The notes under the pieces were generated by a model. The model was not told where the DNA came from. It did no database searches and saw only the letters and a list, made by a program, of their open reading frames with translations. A stretch of 64,000 nucleotides of DNA from assembly GCA_944739405.2 (NCBI GenBank), contig OX123183.2, forward strand, positions 93,634,729 to 93,698,728. Direction: 5' to 3'. The stretch's first letter is position 1; each line of letters opens with the position of its first letter. Positions 1-11,090 of this stretch are shown piece after piece. The stretch is from Euclidia mi (Eukaryota > Arthropoda > Insecta > Lepidoptera > Erebidae). A program made the position numbers and the translations under genes.

Positions 1-429
1 TCGTCGGAAGCGGTGGGATACCCACGGCTTAATATCGGTTTATACGGTACGCTTTGGCGTAGGCCTATATTCAGCAAGAGTAGCCTTTTAGATAAAATTA
101 TGATGATTATACTTGTCAAATGCTCAAAAATGACTTAAGTGTTTTAATATTCAGTATTGCTTGCAAAAATGAAATATGCACATGCTTTAACTGTGTTGAA
201 TAACTCTACATTTGATTACTTTTTATTACAAAAGATAAAGAAGTCGAAAACGAATACTTCAATTATACTAATTATTTAATTCATGTTCTCAAGAAGCAGA
301 TACCAAGATAAACAAAAAATATTAATCAAAATGAGGAAGCGAGAGGAGGAATTCCTGGACGGAGTGTAGAAGGGTTTTTTCATTTTGATTTAGTTCGTCG
401 TTCTAGCGTTATCCCGGTTGCATCCAAGT
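1..429. other. AT-rich intronic sequence without recognised features
   Basis: No convincing reading frame, splice pair or repeat family was recognised on either strand. If the ABCG gene model is right, this is intron or distal gene sequence downstream of the Walker A exon. Confidence 0.4.
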
Positions 430-705
430 CTTGTAAGCCTTGGAGCTCCAAGACTCAGACTTCAGATTTCCATGGCTTAGACCAGTATCAGTTTATTTGA
501 GGGTACTGACTCCCCACAACGACTGTTAAAGATCTTCATGACAGCTGGGACCGACGGTTTAACGTCCTCTCCAATCACGGGGCAAGCGATAATTAACAAT
601 TTAGTACGCTCTTAACTCCAAAAAGTCAGTGGTGCGCGCCGTGGATTCGAACCCGATACCCTCTGCATGGCAGTCCGTTGATATACCCAATCACCACAAG
701 GCTAT
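430..705 (-). repeat. SINE family B, head region
   Basis: The stretch 580-705 matches the tRNA-like head of the copy at 13498-13825: both carry AAGCGATAATTAACAATTTA, then TTAACTCC, then a reverse-strand B box (GGTTCGAATCC as read on minus, near 645-660; slightly changed in the other copy) and CTCTGCAT.GCAGTCCGTTG. The 500-575 part, with GGGACCGACGGTTTAACGT, is a second recurrent lepidopteran SINE motif. The 3' end of the SINE is missing here. Confidence 0.6.
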
Positions 706-1779
706 TTTAGAACTTTAGCATTCATAGATTATGTTGTGATTTATATTCAGAATAGTTTGTTTAGAATTGTCGCGAAATATGACTAATATTTCGGACAATG
801 ATTTTAAGTCGTATAGGTACCTATTGTTCTTTAAAAAAAAATATTTATTTTTGTAAGAACAATCTAAAGTGATGCCATTTGCCGTTAGAAAATCAATGCG
901 CATACAACAATTACATAAAATACAATACTCAGCTCGCTTTATCTAGCAATATATATTACGAACTGAAACATTAAGTAATATCTATACAGTCTGAGCACAT
1001 CTCAAAACTTATCCTGGATAAAAGGCTATGATTAATTTTATCCAATGGATGAAAATATTCCATATTCACTGCCAAACTCACAGATAAAAGTAACTATCTA
1101 TGAGCGTATCTAATCGGTTTAATTATAATGCTAAAAAATTTAGCTTTTACTGATACAAACATATTTAAGTATGTCTACTCAAAAGACTCATAAGACGATC
1201 AATATAATACTTAACACGCAGTACCTGAATGAAAAGTTAATAATGAAAATTTAAAAACTGCTTTTACATAACTATGAATGTAAAAAATTAATAGTTAATT
1301 CATTATTCAAAACTTGAATTCACAGTTCTTTTTTAATTATGCGTTTTTCTTAATGCAGACTAATTACTTGACTTGCATAAAATTATATAATATAATAATC
1401 TACATTAAAATGTTCTCAAATAAAGTTTTGCATTCGACACATGTATAATAAATCTATTTCAATGACGACAATTGACGTTAATTAACAAAAACAATGAGAT
1501 TTTCATATTATCCGTTATTTGCCAAAAACCTATTCTTTATTTGATAAAAATTGGATGCCATCTGGCGTTATAAATCCTGTACAAATTCTAATGAATAGAC
1601 TAACTATCGAGTATCAAAAACATTCCTGTATACCTTGGATTAGTCTGATGAGTTTTATATCCTGTGGGAAACTGATGGTAGATTATGGGATTATTAGTTT
1701 CTTACCTAAATGCACTAGCAAACTAAGTTTTTTGCTCTACCTGAGTAACGTTAAAAGCACCAGCAGTATGTAACATAAG
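706..1779. other. AT-rich intronic sequence, nothing recognised
   Basis: Only short open frames without family resemblance occur here. No repeat with clear ends was seen. Confidence 0.35.
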
Positions 1780-2015
1780 CTGAGCTGTGGTCTATTAGAC
1801 ACAAAACTGTACCGAACTTTGCGATATACGTCTATAACTATACATCTGTGTTTCATTTGCGTTTGTTTGGTTTTTATTATTTTGTATGTTAGAATTTATT
1901 ATTTTCATAAATGAAGCACTATGTGGCATTAATATAATTTTTTTTTCTTAAATGTAAGACTATGATTTTTTTTTTTTTGTGATCTAATAAACATTTCTTT
2001 CTTTCTTTCTTTCTA
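1780..2015 (+). repeat. Probable LINE 3' tail ending in (TTTC)n
   Basis: An AT-rich 3' UTR-like stretch carries a polyadenylation-type AATAAA at 1987-1992 and is followed directly by ATTTCTTTCTTTCTTTCTTT. Short tandem repeats right after AATAAA are typical ends of non-LTR retrotransposon copies. No coding part is attached, so this would be a strongly 5'-truncated copy. Confidence 0.4.
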
Positions 2016-3927
2016 TGTGTATGGTATATGAACTGAGAATGTAAATGGAGTTTACAAAGAAATCCGAGCTTTTAATTACTTTTTCTGTTTACAAAATGTT
2101 TCATTCTACATTGATTTGATCTCTATAGGGACCGGGATCGGGCAGACACAGTGCTTATAATTGAAGAACTTTTATGCTGTCTTTACCTCATCGGTGCTGC
2201 TGTCTTTAAGGCTGTATAAAAATCGATATTCCACCTGCTTCAAACTAACATAGACTAAAGGCTTATTGTTGAAGCAATAGTCCAGATAGTTTGCATTTCG
2301 CCAATGTATTTCCATTACTTTCTACCCTCCAAAGATTTAAATTTGTTGTCAAGGACATGGAGTTCTAAAGAAATCGACTAGGCGAACCTAAATCGGTTTT
2401 TTGTTTACTTATCCATACAACTAATGCAGCATGCACAGATTTAACAAACAAGAACCAGATGTAGCGTATTCGTCCAACTAAGTGAGGCACGTTGACAGCT
2501 ATGTGTGCGTGACATTTGGCGACTGGCACTGTACGGACACGCGCGTCTATGTGTGTGTAAAGTTGCCAGATTATGAATAATCTCCCACTATTTTGCATAT
2601 AGTTTTTGCAAACGAATATAAAAATATTACATAGGTAATATTTTATATTCGTTTGTGGTTTTGAAGAATTTACCATAGATTTAATTAATGCTTTTAATAT
2701 GTAATGCTGTTGTGAAAATTATTCAAATAAAAGATACCATTAAAGTATGCTTTTATAAATACATTTCTTAAAAAATGTAGGCTCCGAGTTAAGTTTTAAC
2801 TAATTTTATTCGTAAATTGAGAAATAAATAGATAGGCTCGCGTCATAAATATTAATTAGCTAAAAACATTTTGTCATGCATACAATAAATTATAAATATC
2901 ATAATCATAAATCGTAACCAAAAAAAATTGCAATTAAAAATAAATAATGGCTACAATCAATATTTTCTGTTTCTGTACTTAATGTACACACGGCGCCAAG
3001 TCAAGCTAAATAGTCGAAGTACGATTTTGATACTTATTCCCTACGCCATAAGAACGGTACAAAGGTCTAACAACGGTACTAAGGTCAATGTGTATAGCTT
3101 GACAAGTAGCCGCGTGTACACGAATATTTGGATCGTTTGGGGATCGAACTCAAAACAATGTATATACTAATGGAAATCCTATTAGTATATTTATAAGAAA
3201 AAATATAATCTACAATATACTTTTACAATACGTTAATGTATTTTTCATTTACATGACAATCATTATTACCTACATAATCAATTGACAAGTGCATTTTCCC
3301 TAATTCAGGGATAACGGTGTCGACGTAAACTGGCAACACTTACATATTTTCTGCAGAAATACGAATTTTATCGAAATAATATTATAAAACGGTCAAATAA
3401 TCCATAGTTATCTGTAAGAATATATTCCATCTTCCCGTATTTGCCTTTAAAAACAACTTTTACAATCTTTAAAAACGCAAGACGGCATTTTATGAATTTA
3501 AAAGCTGGATCGATCGTGGCGTGTGAACTGTGCGATGCTTCGCAGCGCACTGAGTCGAGTTTGTATTCGCTTTTCAATTTTGTATTTGCTTTAGTGGCTT
3601 CACGCAAGTGTTCCGCGCGCTCTGTCTGCCTTTTATTATATAGTCTTAGGCAGCATGTATGAAACTCAGAAGTGTAATCGTTCAAAAGACCTTGGTATGG
3701 TGCGGTGTCAATTCTGGAAATATTCCCGTAATAAATGATGACTACTAGACTTCAGTTTATCCAATTATGTGTAACGAGCTAGTGGCTAAAATTACGTGTA
3801 AGGACTTATAGGCAATTTAATCACTACATAGTATAAAACAAAGTCTGTCTTCTGTATATCTGTCTCTATGTATGCTTAAATCTTTAAAACTACGCAACGG
3901 ATTTTAATGCGGTTTTAAGGGTTCCGT
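2016..3927. other. Unassigned intronic sequence with one CpG-richer patch
   Basis: No gene is supported. The patch at about 3480-3640 is richer in CG and gives overlapping open frames on both strands (73 and 105 codons) that look like shadows of composition, with no recognisable domain and no splice sites I trust. Confidence 0.35.
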
Positions 3928-5520
3928 ACCTCGAAATTAAAAAAACGGAACCCTTATAGGATCACTTTGTTGTACGTCCGTCTGTCAAGAACTTTTTTCT
4001 CAGAAACGCGGGGAGGTATCAAACTGAAATGTATATCAAATAGTCAAGTCTTCTGTCCCTTGAAGCTGTAAAAAATCAAACTTTTAAGCCAACGCAATCA
4101 AAAGATAGAAGAGAGAGATATAGAGAGAATTTCCGCAAATTTAAAAACTCGCAAGGGAATCAAAACCTACAGGGTACTTCCCGTGAACTCAGAATCTTGA
4201 AAGAACAATGCCCATTTTTCTTAGAGACGCCCAGGTGTGGACCGTCAAAAATCGTAGTAATTGTTATTGCATTCGATAAAAGAGTGTTAAACTAGAATTT
4301 TGAGATTGATTAGAGGTTCGCCACATTCATAGTTTTATTACAAGAAGTACTTTTTTATGCTCAAAAAACATTTGGTGTGTACGTATTTTTATTAGAATAG
4401 TTACAGTATGTCGTAGTTTTGAGTAGAAAGGAATGAGTTAATTGTTTGGTAAAGGTAGAAATACGAAAGGAAAAACCAAAAGTCGTAAAAGATCCACAAA
4501 CATTCACAGTGCACACGCGCAAAACAAATAACAATCAAAATAAATTGAATATGACATTATTGACATTTACTATGAGTCAGAAAAAGTGCTGCCATTTTAC
4601 AGTTTTTAAATGATATTTATTAATCGATATAGATTTCGGTAATAGGTTATATATCTATGTATATATTTGATTCAAAATCGAACTTATTTGTAGTTAATCG
4701 CATACATACCTCAAAGTAAACAATTAAAAATGTTTCAGGGCCAAGTAAAGATTTGTTACTGTCACTAAAATCATTTTGAGTAGAGAAAATGTGAAATCGA
4801 TTGAGATAATCGATTTAATATTATGATTTCTTTACTGGCAATTTCTGATCTATTACGTGTTGGCTATTTCGACGAATAAGTTTCTCGGCACACCTTTAGT
4901 AACGCCTATAAATTAAGTTATAAATAAAAAGGATTATTCAACAACAAATTGAAACTCTATTGTGCTGTTCATGAGTTCCAAACTGGGCCAGAAATGGGCA
5001 TTGTTCTTGGTACGAAGCAATGTCTTATAGCACAGATAAAGGAAAAATTGCGAAAACCGTAAATTTTTTGTAACATCACATCATAAAATATTTTTAATAA
5101 TTTTAAAGTTATTACCATTTTCTCATGAACGCGTAGAGGTATTAAATTCAAATTCATATCAAATACTTTTGTAAATTTAAAAACTCGCAAGGGAATCAAA
5201 ACCTACAGAGTACTTCCAGTGAACTCAGAATCTTGAAATTTGGCACGAAGCAACGTCTTATAGCACAGATAAGGAAAAATTGGGAAAACCGTTATTTTTT
5301 TGGAACATCATAATAATTAAAATATCTTTAATAACTTTGAAGGTTTTCCCCCTTTCCTCCTGAACCCATACAGGTATAAAATTGAAATTCATATCAAATT
5401 CTCAAGTCAAACCTAAAGGTTACTTCCAGTCGATCTAGAATCTTGAAATTTAACATTAAGCAACGTGTTATAAAAATTGAAAAAATTTGAAAAACCTTTG
5501 TTTTTTTGTAGCAAATGTCA
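3928..5520 (+). repeat. Lepidopteran 'GGGTTCCGTA' interspersed repeat with ~2.5-3 internal tandem units
   Basis: The copy starts with GGGTTCCGTACCTCG and its inverted partner CGGAACCCTTATAGG (3920-3960), followed by GTCCGTCTGTC. This start is shared with the copies at 19503 and 36009. The body then repeats: AAAACTCGCAAGGGAATCAA occurs at about 4145 and 5180, and GAAGCAA.GTCTTATAGCAC at 5014 and 5246, with a weaker third near 5458. The period is roughly 230 bp. The first unit is split by an 803-bp insertion (4204-5006). The family is non-coding and is not assigned here to a named class. Confidence 0.6.
4204..5006. mobile_element. Non-autonomous TIR element nested in the GGGTTCCGTA repeat
   Basis: The ends are inverted: GAACAATGCCCATTT at 4204 and AAATGGGCATTGTTC ending at 5006. 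Removing the interval restores the host repeat, because CAGAATCTTGAAA before it joins TTGGTACGAAGCAA after it, just as CAGAATCTTGAAATTTGGCACGAAGCAA reads uninterrupted at 5226. The inside is AT-rich and has no transposase frame. I saw no clear target-site duplication, so superfamily is open. Confidence 0.6.
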
Positions 5521-5629
5521 CGTAAAAACACATTTTTCTATGGAAGCTTGGTATACCAAATGAGGTAAGAAAGGAAAATACTCAAAAATTAAGTATTCTC
5601 CTCCTATACAATGACGACATGAAGCCTTT

Positions 5630-5753
5630 TACTTACGAAAACTTGATACAAACCCTATCTCAACCCGTTTGGCCAGCGTGGTATAAAAGGCCAATTCCTC
5701 CTTTTAAAGGAAAGCCTAGACCAGCAGTGGACTGTTTAAGGCTGATGATGATA
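5630..5753 (+). repeat. SINE-like family C, 3' portion with GAT tail
   Basis: It contains CCCGTTTGGCCAGCGTGGTA, CAGCAGTGGACTGT and the end GGCTGATGATGATAT. The same order occurs at 48063-48283, and as a shorter tail at 54345-54425. Short tandem GAT ends suggest target-primed integration. Confidence 0.6.
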
Positions 5754-7576
5754 TGGAACCCTCGGTGCCAGGGGCGGGTCGCTAGTGTTTAAATATATAA
5801 AACTTGATATGTTTTAATTTATTTTTCACACCTTCCCTATAACGTCCTCTGCAGTAGATTAAAGAGATTATATTCCTCAATGCAGGGTAGTTAAAACATT
5901 TGTATGATGCGATAAAATATGCTGCACAAATTTTTAAATAAACTTCTGTACAAAAATATTACGAATCTGTTTTGAAATAATTTGCTTTTGTTAGATTTTG
6001 AAGCCTTTTTTATATTGGACAAAACATTATTATAATTAGAAACTGGCCTTGTTCTTGTAGGAAGGATCGACCAACGTGTAATTATGCAAAATAATTGTAT
6101 TGTACTGGATATCTTTTATTTCAAATGGAACCCAAATGGTTTGTTTATTAGAGTCCAAAGTGCCATTGCAATTTATAAATTGGTTACAAAACCTCGAACG
6201 ACTCGTAGTCGCTTCCTGTGAAGCGTTGATAAGCGATACTAAATAAAATATGTAAACTCATTATACAATAACATTATCGTATTATTAGGCTTTGCACTAA
6301 CTGACGGCTTGGCACGACAAGGAATCCTTCGACAACTCTGCCTTGAACAATGAATATCGTCAGAGGAATTTAAGCTTTATGTTCCACCTTCTAATCATCG
6401 TATTAAAATTGTGTGTTTTATTTACGAATGAAGACTATTTAAGTATGTTTAACAGTTAGGTATTTGGTTAACATATTACGGACTCTACCTAATTTGCAAT
6501 CAAATAATTGTGACCGTTGTACAAGGATATTATCACTATTATGTTTCTCTTGTACACCGCTATTTTCCCAAATTTCACTTTAGATACATGAAATGCCGAT
6601 CCTTTGGAAGGCTTGCACGCGAACAAGGGTCCAATGAGGCCTTTTTCCGTGTAAACTGTTTTGGACAAGAATGTGACGGGACTCAACTGATGTGCTTTTC
6701 TAACAGCAATGTATATTATATTTAATTATAATGTTGTACTAGATACTAAGTAATACCGAGCACGAGCGGTCTTTAAAGTTGCTCAGTGTGTCAGTGAACG
6801 CAAGGCCTTAGGTTACAGAGGAAATTAACCTTTGTATCGCACGTGGTTCATTGTTTTGTATTGAATTATGTCAGTATGACGACTCTTGAGATAACGCGGT
6901 GTGTTGTTTGTACTATAAACAACGACGCATTTATGTGTACGCTCTTATGGTGAACGCACACTTATCCGAGCCGAACGCGTCGAACGCGTCGAACGAAATG
7001 AATTTTAGAATTATTTATATGAAATCTCATGAAACCTCGCACACTTGTCCGCCTCGAATCGTCCGAATCTGGAAGAACCTCAGAAATCCTAGAAGAATTC
7101 GAATGACGTCATCAGATTCGGCGCGGTTAGTGCGGTCGATTCGTCCGATGCGCTCGCATTCTATCAGTTGGGTATGACAGAGCAACGCACGAGTACTATT
7201 TCCACATTGTTTCTTCATCTTCCATTAATAAAGCACTGACAAATAAAAACCTCGTCAAGATCCATCACAATTCACATGTAATAAGAGTGCGACAGGCGTA
7301 AAGGAAATGGAAACCATTTGTTCGATGCGCTCGATTCTTTCGGCGCGGTCGATTCTTTCGGCGCGGTCGATTCTTGCTAATATGCGAGGCCTCCTTGACT
7401 TCGATTCGTTCGACGCGTGCGTCCACCTTTATGCGCTCGGTACGTGATAGTTGGCTGAAACTTTGTCGATGTTATCTACGTGTTTATTTAGCTATATGCT
7501 GAGGAGGAAGAATTCTTATTACTTTAAGTTCGCAATTTTGTGTTAGTGATCCGTGCACTAAGTCAAGGAAATATAA
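5754..7576. other. Unassigned sequence with CpG-rich simple repeats at 6970-7450
   Basis: Most of this stretch shows nothing recognisable. At 6971-6996 the 9-mer CGAACGCGT recurs in tandem, and at 7331-7366 an 18-bp unit (TCGATTCTTTCGGCGCGG) is repeated twice with a partial third. Open frames across it differ in composition from their surroundings because of this repeat and are not taken as genes. Confidence 0.4.
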
Positions 7577-7634
7577 ACTTTATGATTGTTGATTGATCAA
7601 TGTAGTGACATTGATCAATCAACAATCATAAAGT
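7577..7634. repeat. Perfect hairpin, 27-bp arms, 4-nt loop
   Basis: The left arm 7577-7603 (starting ACTTTATGATTGTTG) and the right arm 7608-7634 are exact reverse complements around AGTG. No transposon end or open frame coincides with it. Confidence 0.95.
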
Positions 7635-8974
7635 ACCTATTTTTATCAGTGGATAAGAATAGTTGGACGTCATAACAGGTTAATATTAATTAAATATATG
7701 CATATTTATAATCTTGTAAAAGTTACGGCTACATGGGGCAAACCGGCAAAGTGTATCCAAATTATTATTATCATCAGCGCAAGTAGCTCTTAACTACACA
7801 GAGTTAGAGTTCATATTAGTGTAAAAATAAATAATACAGTCGACAAATAATACTTCTTGATGAAATAATAATTCGCCAACATTGAGGACGATACTCATTT
7901 TACGTTTAAATTGTTTGTCGTTATACAATCTGCTATGTTGTAATTAAAAAAATAAAATAATATAAAAATATTCTGTGTTGCAATTCTTATTCAAATGAAA
8001 TGAAAATGTTTCGATAATAATTTCAGTAGGCTTATTCAAGCAGTGTATTATCATATCATGAACAATCGAAGGTTTCTATGTATACATATATTTCCAACAT
8101 ACTTATATATTTTCTTTACAGTCGTAACTCTGCTTAGTTTGTGACTAGATGGTGTTGTGTGTATGTGGAAGAATATTATTATCTATGTTGCATAATAATA
8201 ACACAATCGGTGTACCTACTAGGTACATGACATAGTGATAACACAAGCTGTCTTTGTAATAATACTCTAGGAGCTGGCAAAGATTAACTTATAGATATTT
8301 TACTATACCAGTTGTAAGACAACCTCGATTTAAAATCTTATTTGCATATATGCAATAAAAAGGTGATTAGAAAATATTCGTTCTTTTTTAGCAAAAACTA
8401 AGTCACTAAACGGGTTTGTTAGTAGGTTATTATTTCGCTAAGATATAATTGCTATTCACATAATAAACTAAGTATTCTTATATTCAAGTTTTGCTACTAC
8501 AGGTTAAAATTTAATTGAATTTGTTTTTGTAAGAATCTGCCATAGAAATTAGTCTCTTGTTATTTTATAATTAACTAGATTTTACTGATTGCATCCCAGT
8601 TTATTTTTATTTTCTGTAATTTTATTGAAACAGAACAATCTAGAAACAGTGTATTTTATGATAAGTGAAAAAAATATAATTCTTCTGTATCAGAAATCAT
8701 TAAATAGTTTGATTTTAATGTGTAATATTAAAAATAATTTAAATAACACATATTTGTGTCAATTCTTATTTAAAAAAATAACATGTCTTTTTACCTAACT
8801 GTATATTTGTTTTGGAACATTAAATAGTATCGATACTTTTAATATTAATAGATTAATTTTATAATATTAGTATTGAAAACCTTATACAATAATTCAATAA
8901 ATTACACCTAAATGTGCTGTTGCTTTTAAACCGACAAGGCGTGATGTAGAGTGGATATACTAGATTTGATTATT
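7635..8974. other. AT-rich intronic sequence, nothing recognised
   Basis: Only short open frames of low complexity are present, with no repeat family I can name. Confidence 0.35.
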
Positions 8975-9510
8975 CTTTCATTCATTCGTGGTGGCGCAGC
9001 GACCCAAAGTGAGTCTTGGCCTCTGACACGAGATCTCTCCATCTTTTCCTGTCGTGGAAGCACTCCTTTCAGACCATTTTACGAAGTCCTGCTAGATCTT
9101 TTAGGACTTCGTCATTCCAGCGATATCTAGGACGACCCGGGCGTCGACCGCTGGGTCGTCCCAGATACGCACTTTTTGCAGCACGATCCTCTTCCATCCT
9201 CATTACGTGACCAAACCAGTGAAGTCGTGACGCTTTAATCTCGCCGATAATATTTGGTTCGGCCACATAGTCTTCTATCTCCTGCAGCTACACAGCCGTA
9301 CATCAGAATTGGTCTAATGACTGTTTTGTAGATTCTGACCTTCGTTTTCCTGCTTATAAATTTGGACACTAACACCTTATGTAGAGCTGCTGAGCATCTT
9401 AGGGCATTATGGATTCGGATATCAATCACATCTTCCCGTTGTATCGGTAACAGTGCACCCAATGTATTTAAATTTTGCTGTACCCTTATATGTCGTATCC
9501 GCAACCTCTA
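8975..9510 (-). pseudogene. Non-LTR retrotransposon (RTE-like), C-terminal fragment
   Basis: The minus strand carries the region downstream of the reverse transcriptase core of a LINE. In order there are SRKTKVRIYKTVIRPILMYG (about 9344-9285), then RLHWFGHVMRMEED, then GRPSGRRPGRPRYRWNDEVL (9160-9100), and a frame ending RWRDLVSEAKTHFGSLRHHE with a stop near 8983. The tail TGAATGAATGAAAG follows. The frame changes at least once (about 9260) and has one in-frame stop after LRKMV (9069). The polymerase motifs and the endonuclease are missing, so this is a 5'-truncated dead copy. The pattern 'IYKT.IRP...YG' plus 'W.GH..RM' plus 'GRP..RW' is characteristic of RTE/BovB-like and related LINE proteins. 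Confidence 0.75.
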
Positions 9511-10069
9511 GGTCTTTCCTTTACATTTGATTAGTATTTATATTATTGTAAAGAATTTTTGTTTCAGAGAAAAATATATTAACTTTGTAATGGTTACGAA
9601 AAAATCACATTGCTGCAAAGTACGAAACAAAATATGTTTAACTGTTTTTTTTTTATATATTTTTTTTGTAGCACCACCAGTGGTTATTACAAGAATGGAT
9701 TCAAAATAATAAAATACAATAAATTCTTAGTCACTTGCATAACCTTTTACGGTAGCCACTGTTTGCACAAATAAGTGAGCAATAAAAATATCAGTATTTA
9801 AGAACATTGATAGTAAAAACAAAAAAAAGGCAGGCCGCTATCTTTAAAATATTATATAGTCGGACAAATAGTATGGTGAAAAGAACAAAATATTTAATGG
9901 TACTACTAATGCAGAAAGATCATAGTAAGAATAATTATTTAGGACTTAAAAGTCAGGCGAAATACTCGATGTTTCCTGGTCCACTCATTTAAAATATGAA
10001 TTATTAACAATATATAAATTCTAACAAAAAATAGATAACAGAAACAAAAAATAAAATAAAATATAGCAT
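9511..10069. other. AT-rich sequence between two LINE remnants
   Basis: No gene or repeat recognised. The end near 10070 is a (CATA)n tract, which is the 3' tail of the following minus-strand LINE. Confidence 0.35.
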
Positions 10070-11090
10070 ACATACATACATACATATACTCACGCCTTTT
10101 TCCCGTCGGGGTAGGCAGAGACAACGGAACGCCACTTACTTCTATCCTTACAGACCTCACGCGCTTCCTCTACATTCATTACTCTTTTCATACATGCTCG
10201 CCGGTGCCGGGTGCTTCGGACCTTGCCGTTTTTCAGAACGTCACCAATTTGGTCAACGAATGTCCTACGAGGTCGGCCGCGACCGGCTTGCCCATACACG
10301 TTTCTCTCGTATATTTGGTGCGTCATTCTTTCTTCACTCATTCGCTCCACGTGTCCAAACCATCTCAGCATTCCTTTCTCAATTATTGTCACAACGCATT
10401 CGGAATTCTATCAATCAGTCTCACCCCACACATACTACGCAGTGATCGCATCTCAACTGCGTTAATTCTGCTTTCGTGCTTTTTCTGCCATACCCAACAC
10501 TCACTGCCATACATCAGCGTGGGCACAAGCGCACCATTATGAACCGCCAGTTGCGCCTCTTTCGGCACCGTCTGACCGACAAATAAAGGCGTGCAGCGCT
10601 CCATTCACACAGTTTCCCGCAGTCACTCTCCTTTCAATATCTCCTTCACATCTTCCATCTCTTGTAAACATGCTACCCAATTAAACAAATTCTTCAACTT
10701 TTTCAACATGCTCCTCTTCAATCGCAATATTACACTCAGTCACACTTTCATCCTTCTCAAACACCATCACTTTCGTCTTTCTTGCATTTAATTTCATACC
10801 TTTCGCTTTAAAGCTCTCGTTCATACAGTCCATCATTTGCTGCAACTCATTCGCCGAGGACGCAAGAATGACTTGATCATCGGCGTACAAGAGGCACTTA
10901 GCACCGCATTCACTTTCTCTTATATCATTCATGCAGCTATCCATGAATAGATTGAACAACCAGGGCGTGGCTGCACAGCCCTGTCTGACACCTTTAGAGA
11001 TATCAAACCATTTTGTATAGGCACCGTTAATCCTTACACAGGATCTAGAACCCCTATACAGCAAATAATATATCAAATTAAATCAAAAGT
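10070..11090 (-). pseudogene. RTE-like LINE, reverse transcriptase core to 3' end, frameshifted
   Basis: Reading on the minus strand, 11076-10681 holds reverse transcriptase motifs: KGVRQGCAATPWLFNLFMDS (motif B region) and LLYADDQVILASS with an intact YADD catalytic box, then KLNARKTKVMVFEKD. After a frameshift near 10680 the protein continues with VHNGALVPTLMYGSECWVWQ (10604-10389), and after another with MLRWFGHVERM and GRGRPRRTFVDQIGDVLKNG (10392-10090). It ends YPDGKKA and TGA at 10090. A (TATG)n tail (plus-strand CATACATACATA) follows within 20 bases, so there is almost no 3' UTR. The endonuclease and the first part of the RT are absent (5' truncation at about 11090). The last codons match the 3' end of SINE family A. 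Dead copy; RTE-like assignment is from motif layout. Confidence 0.85.
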
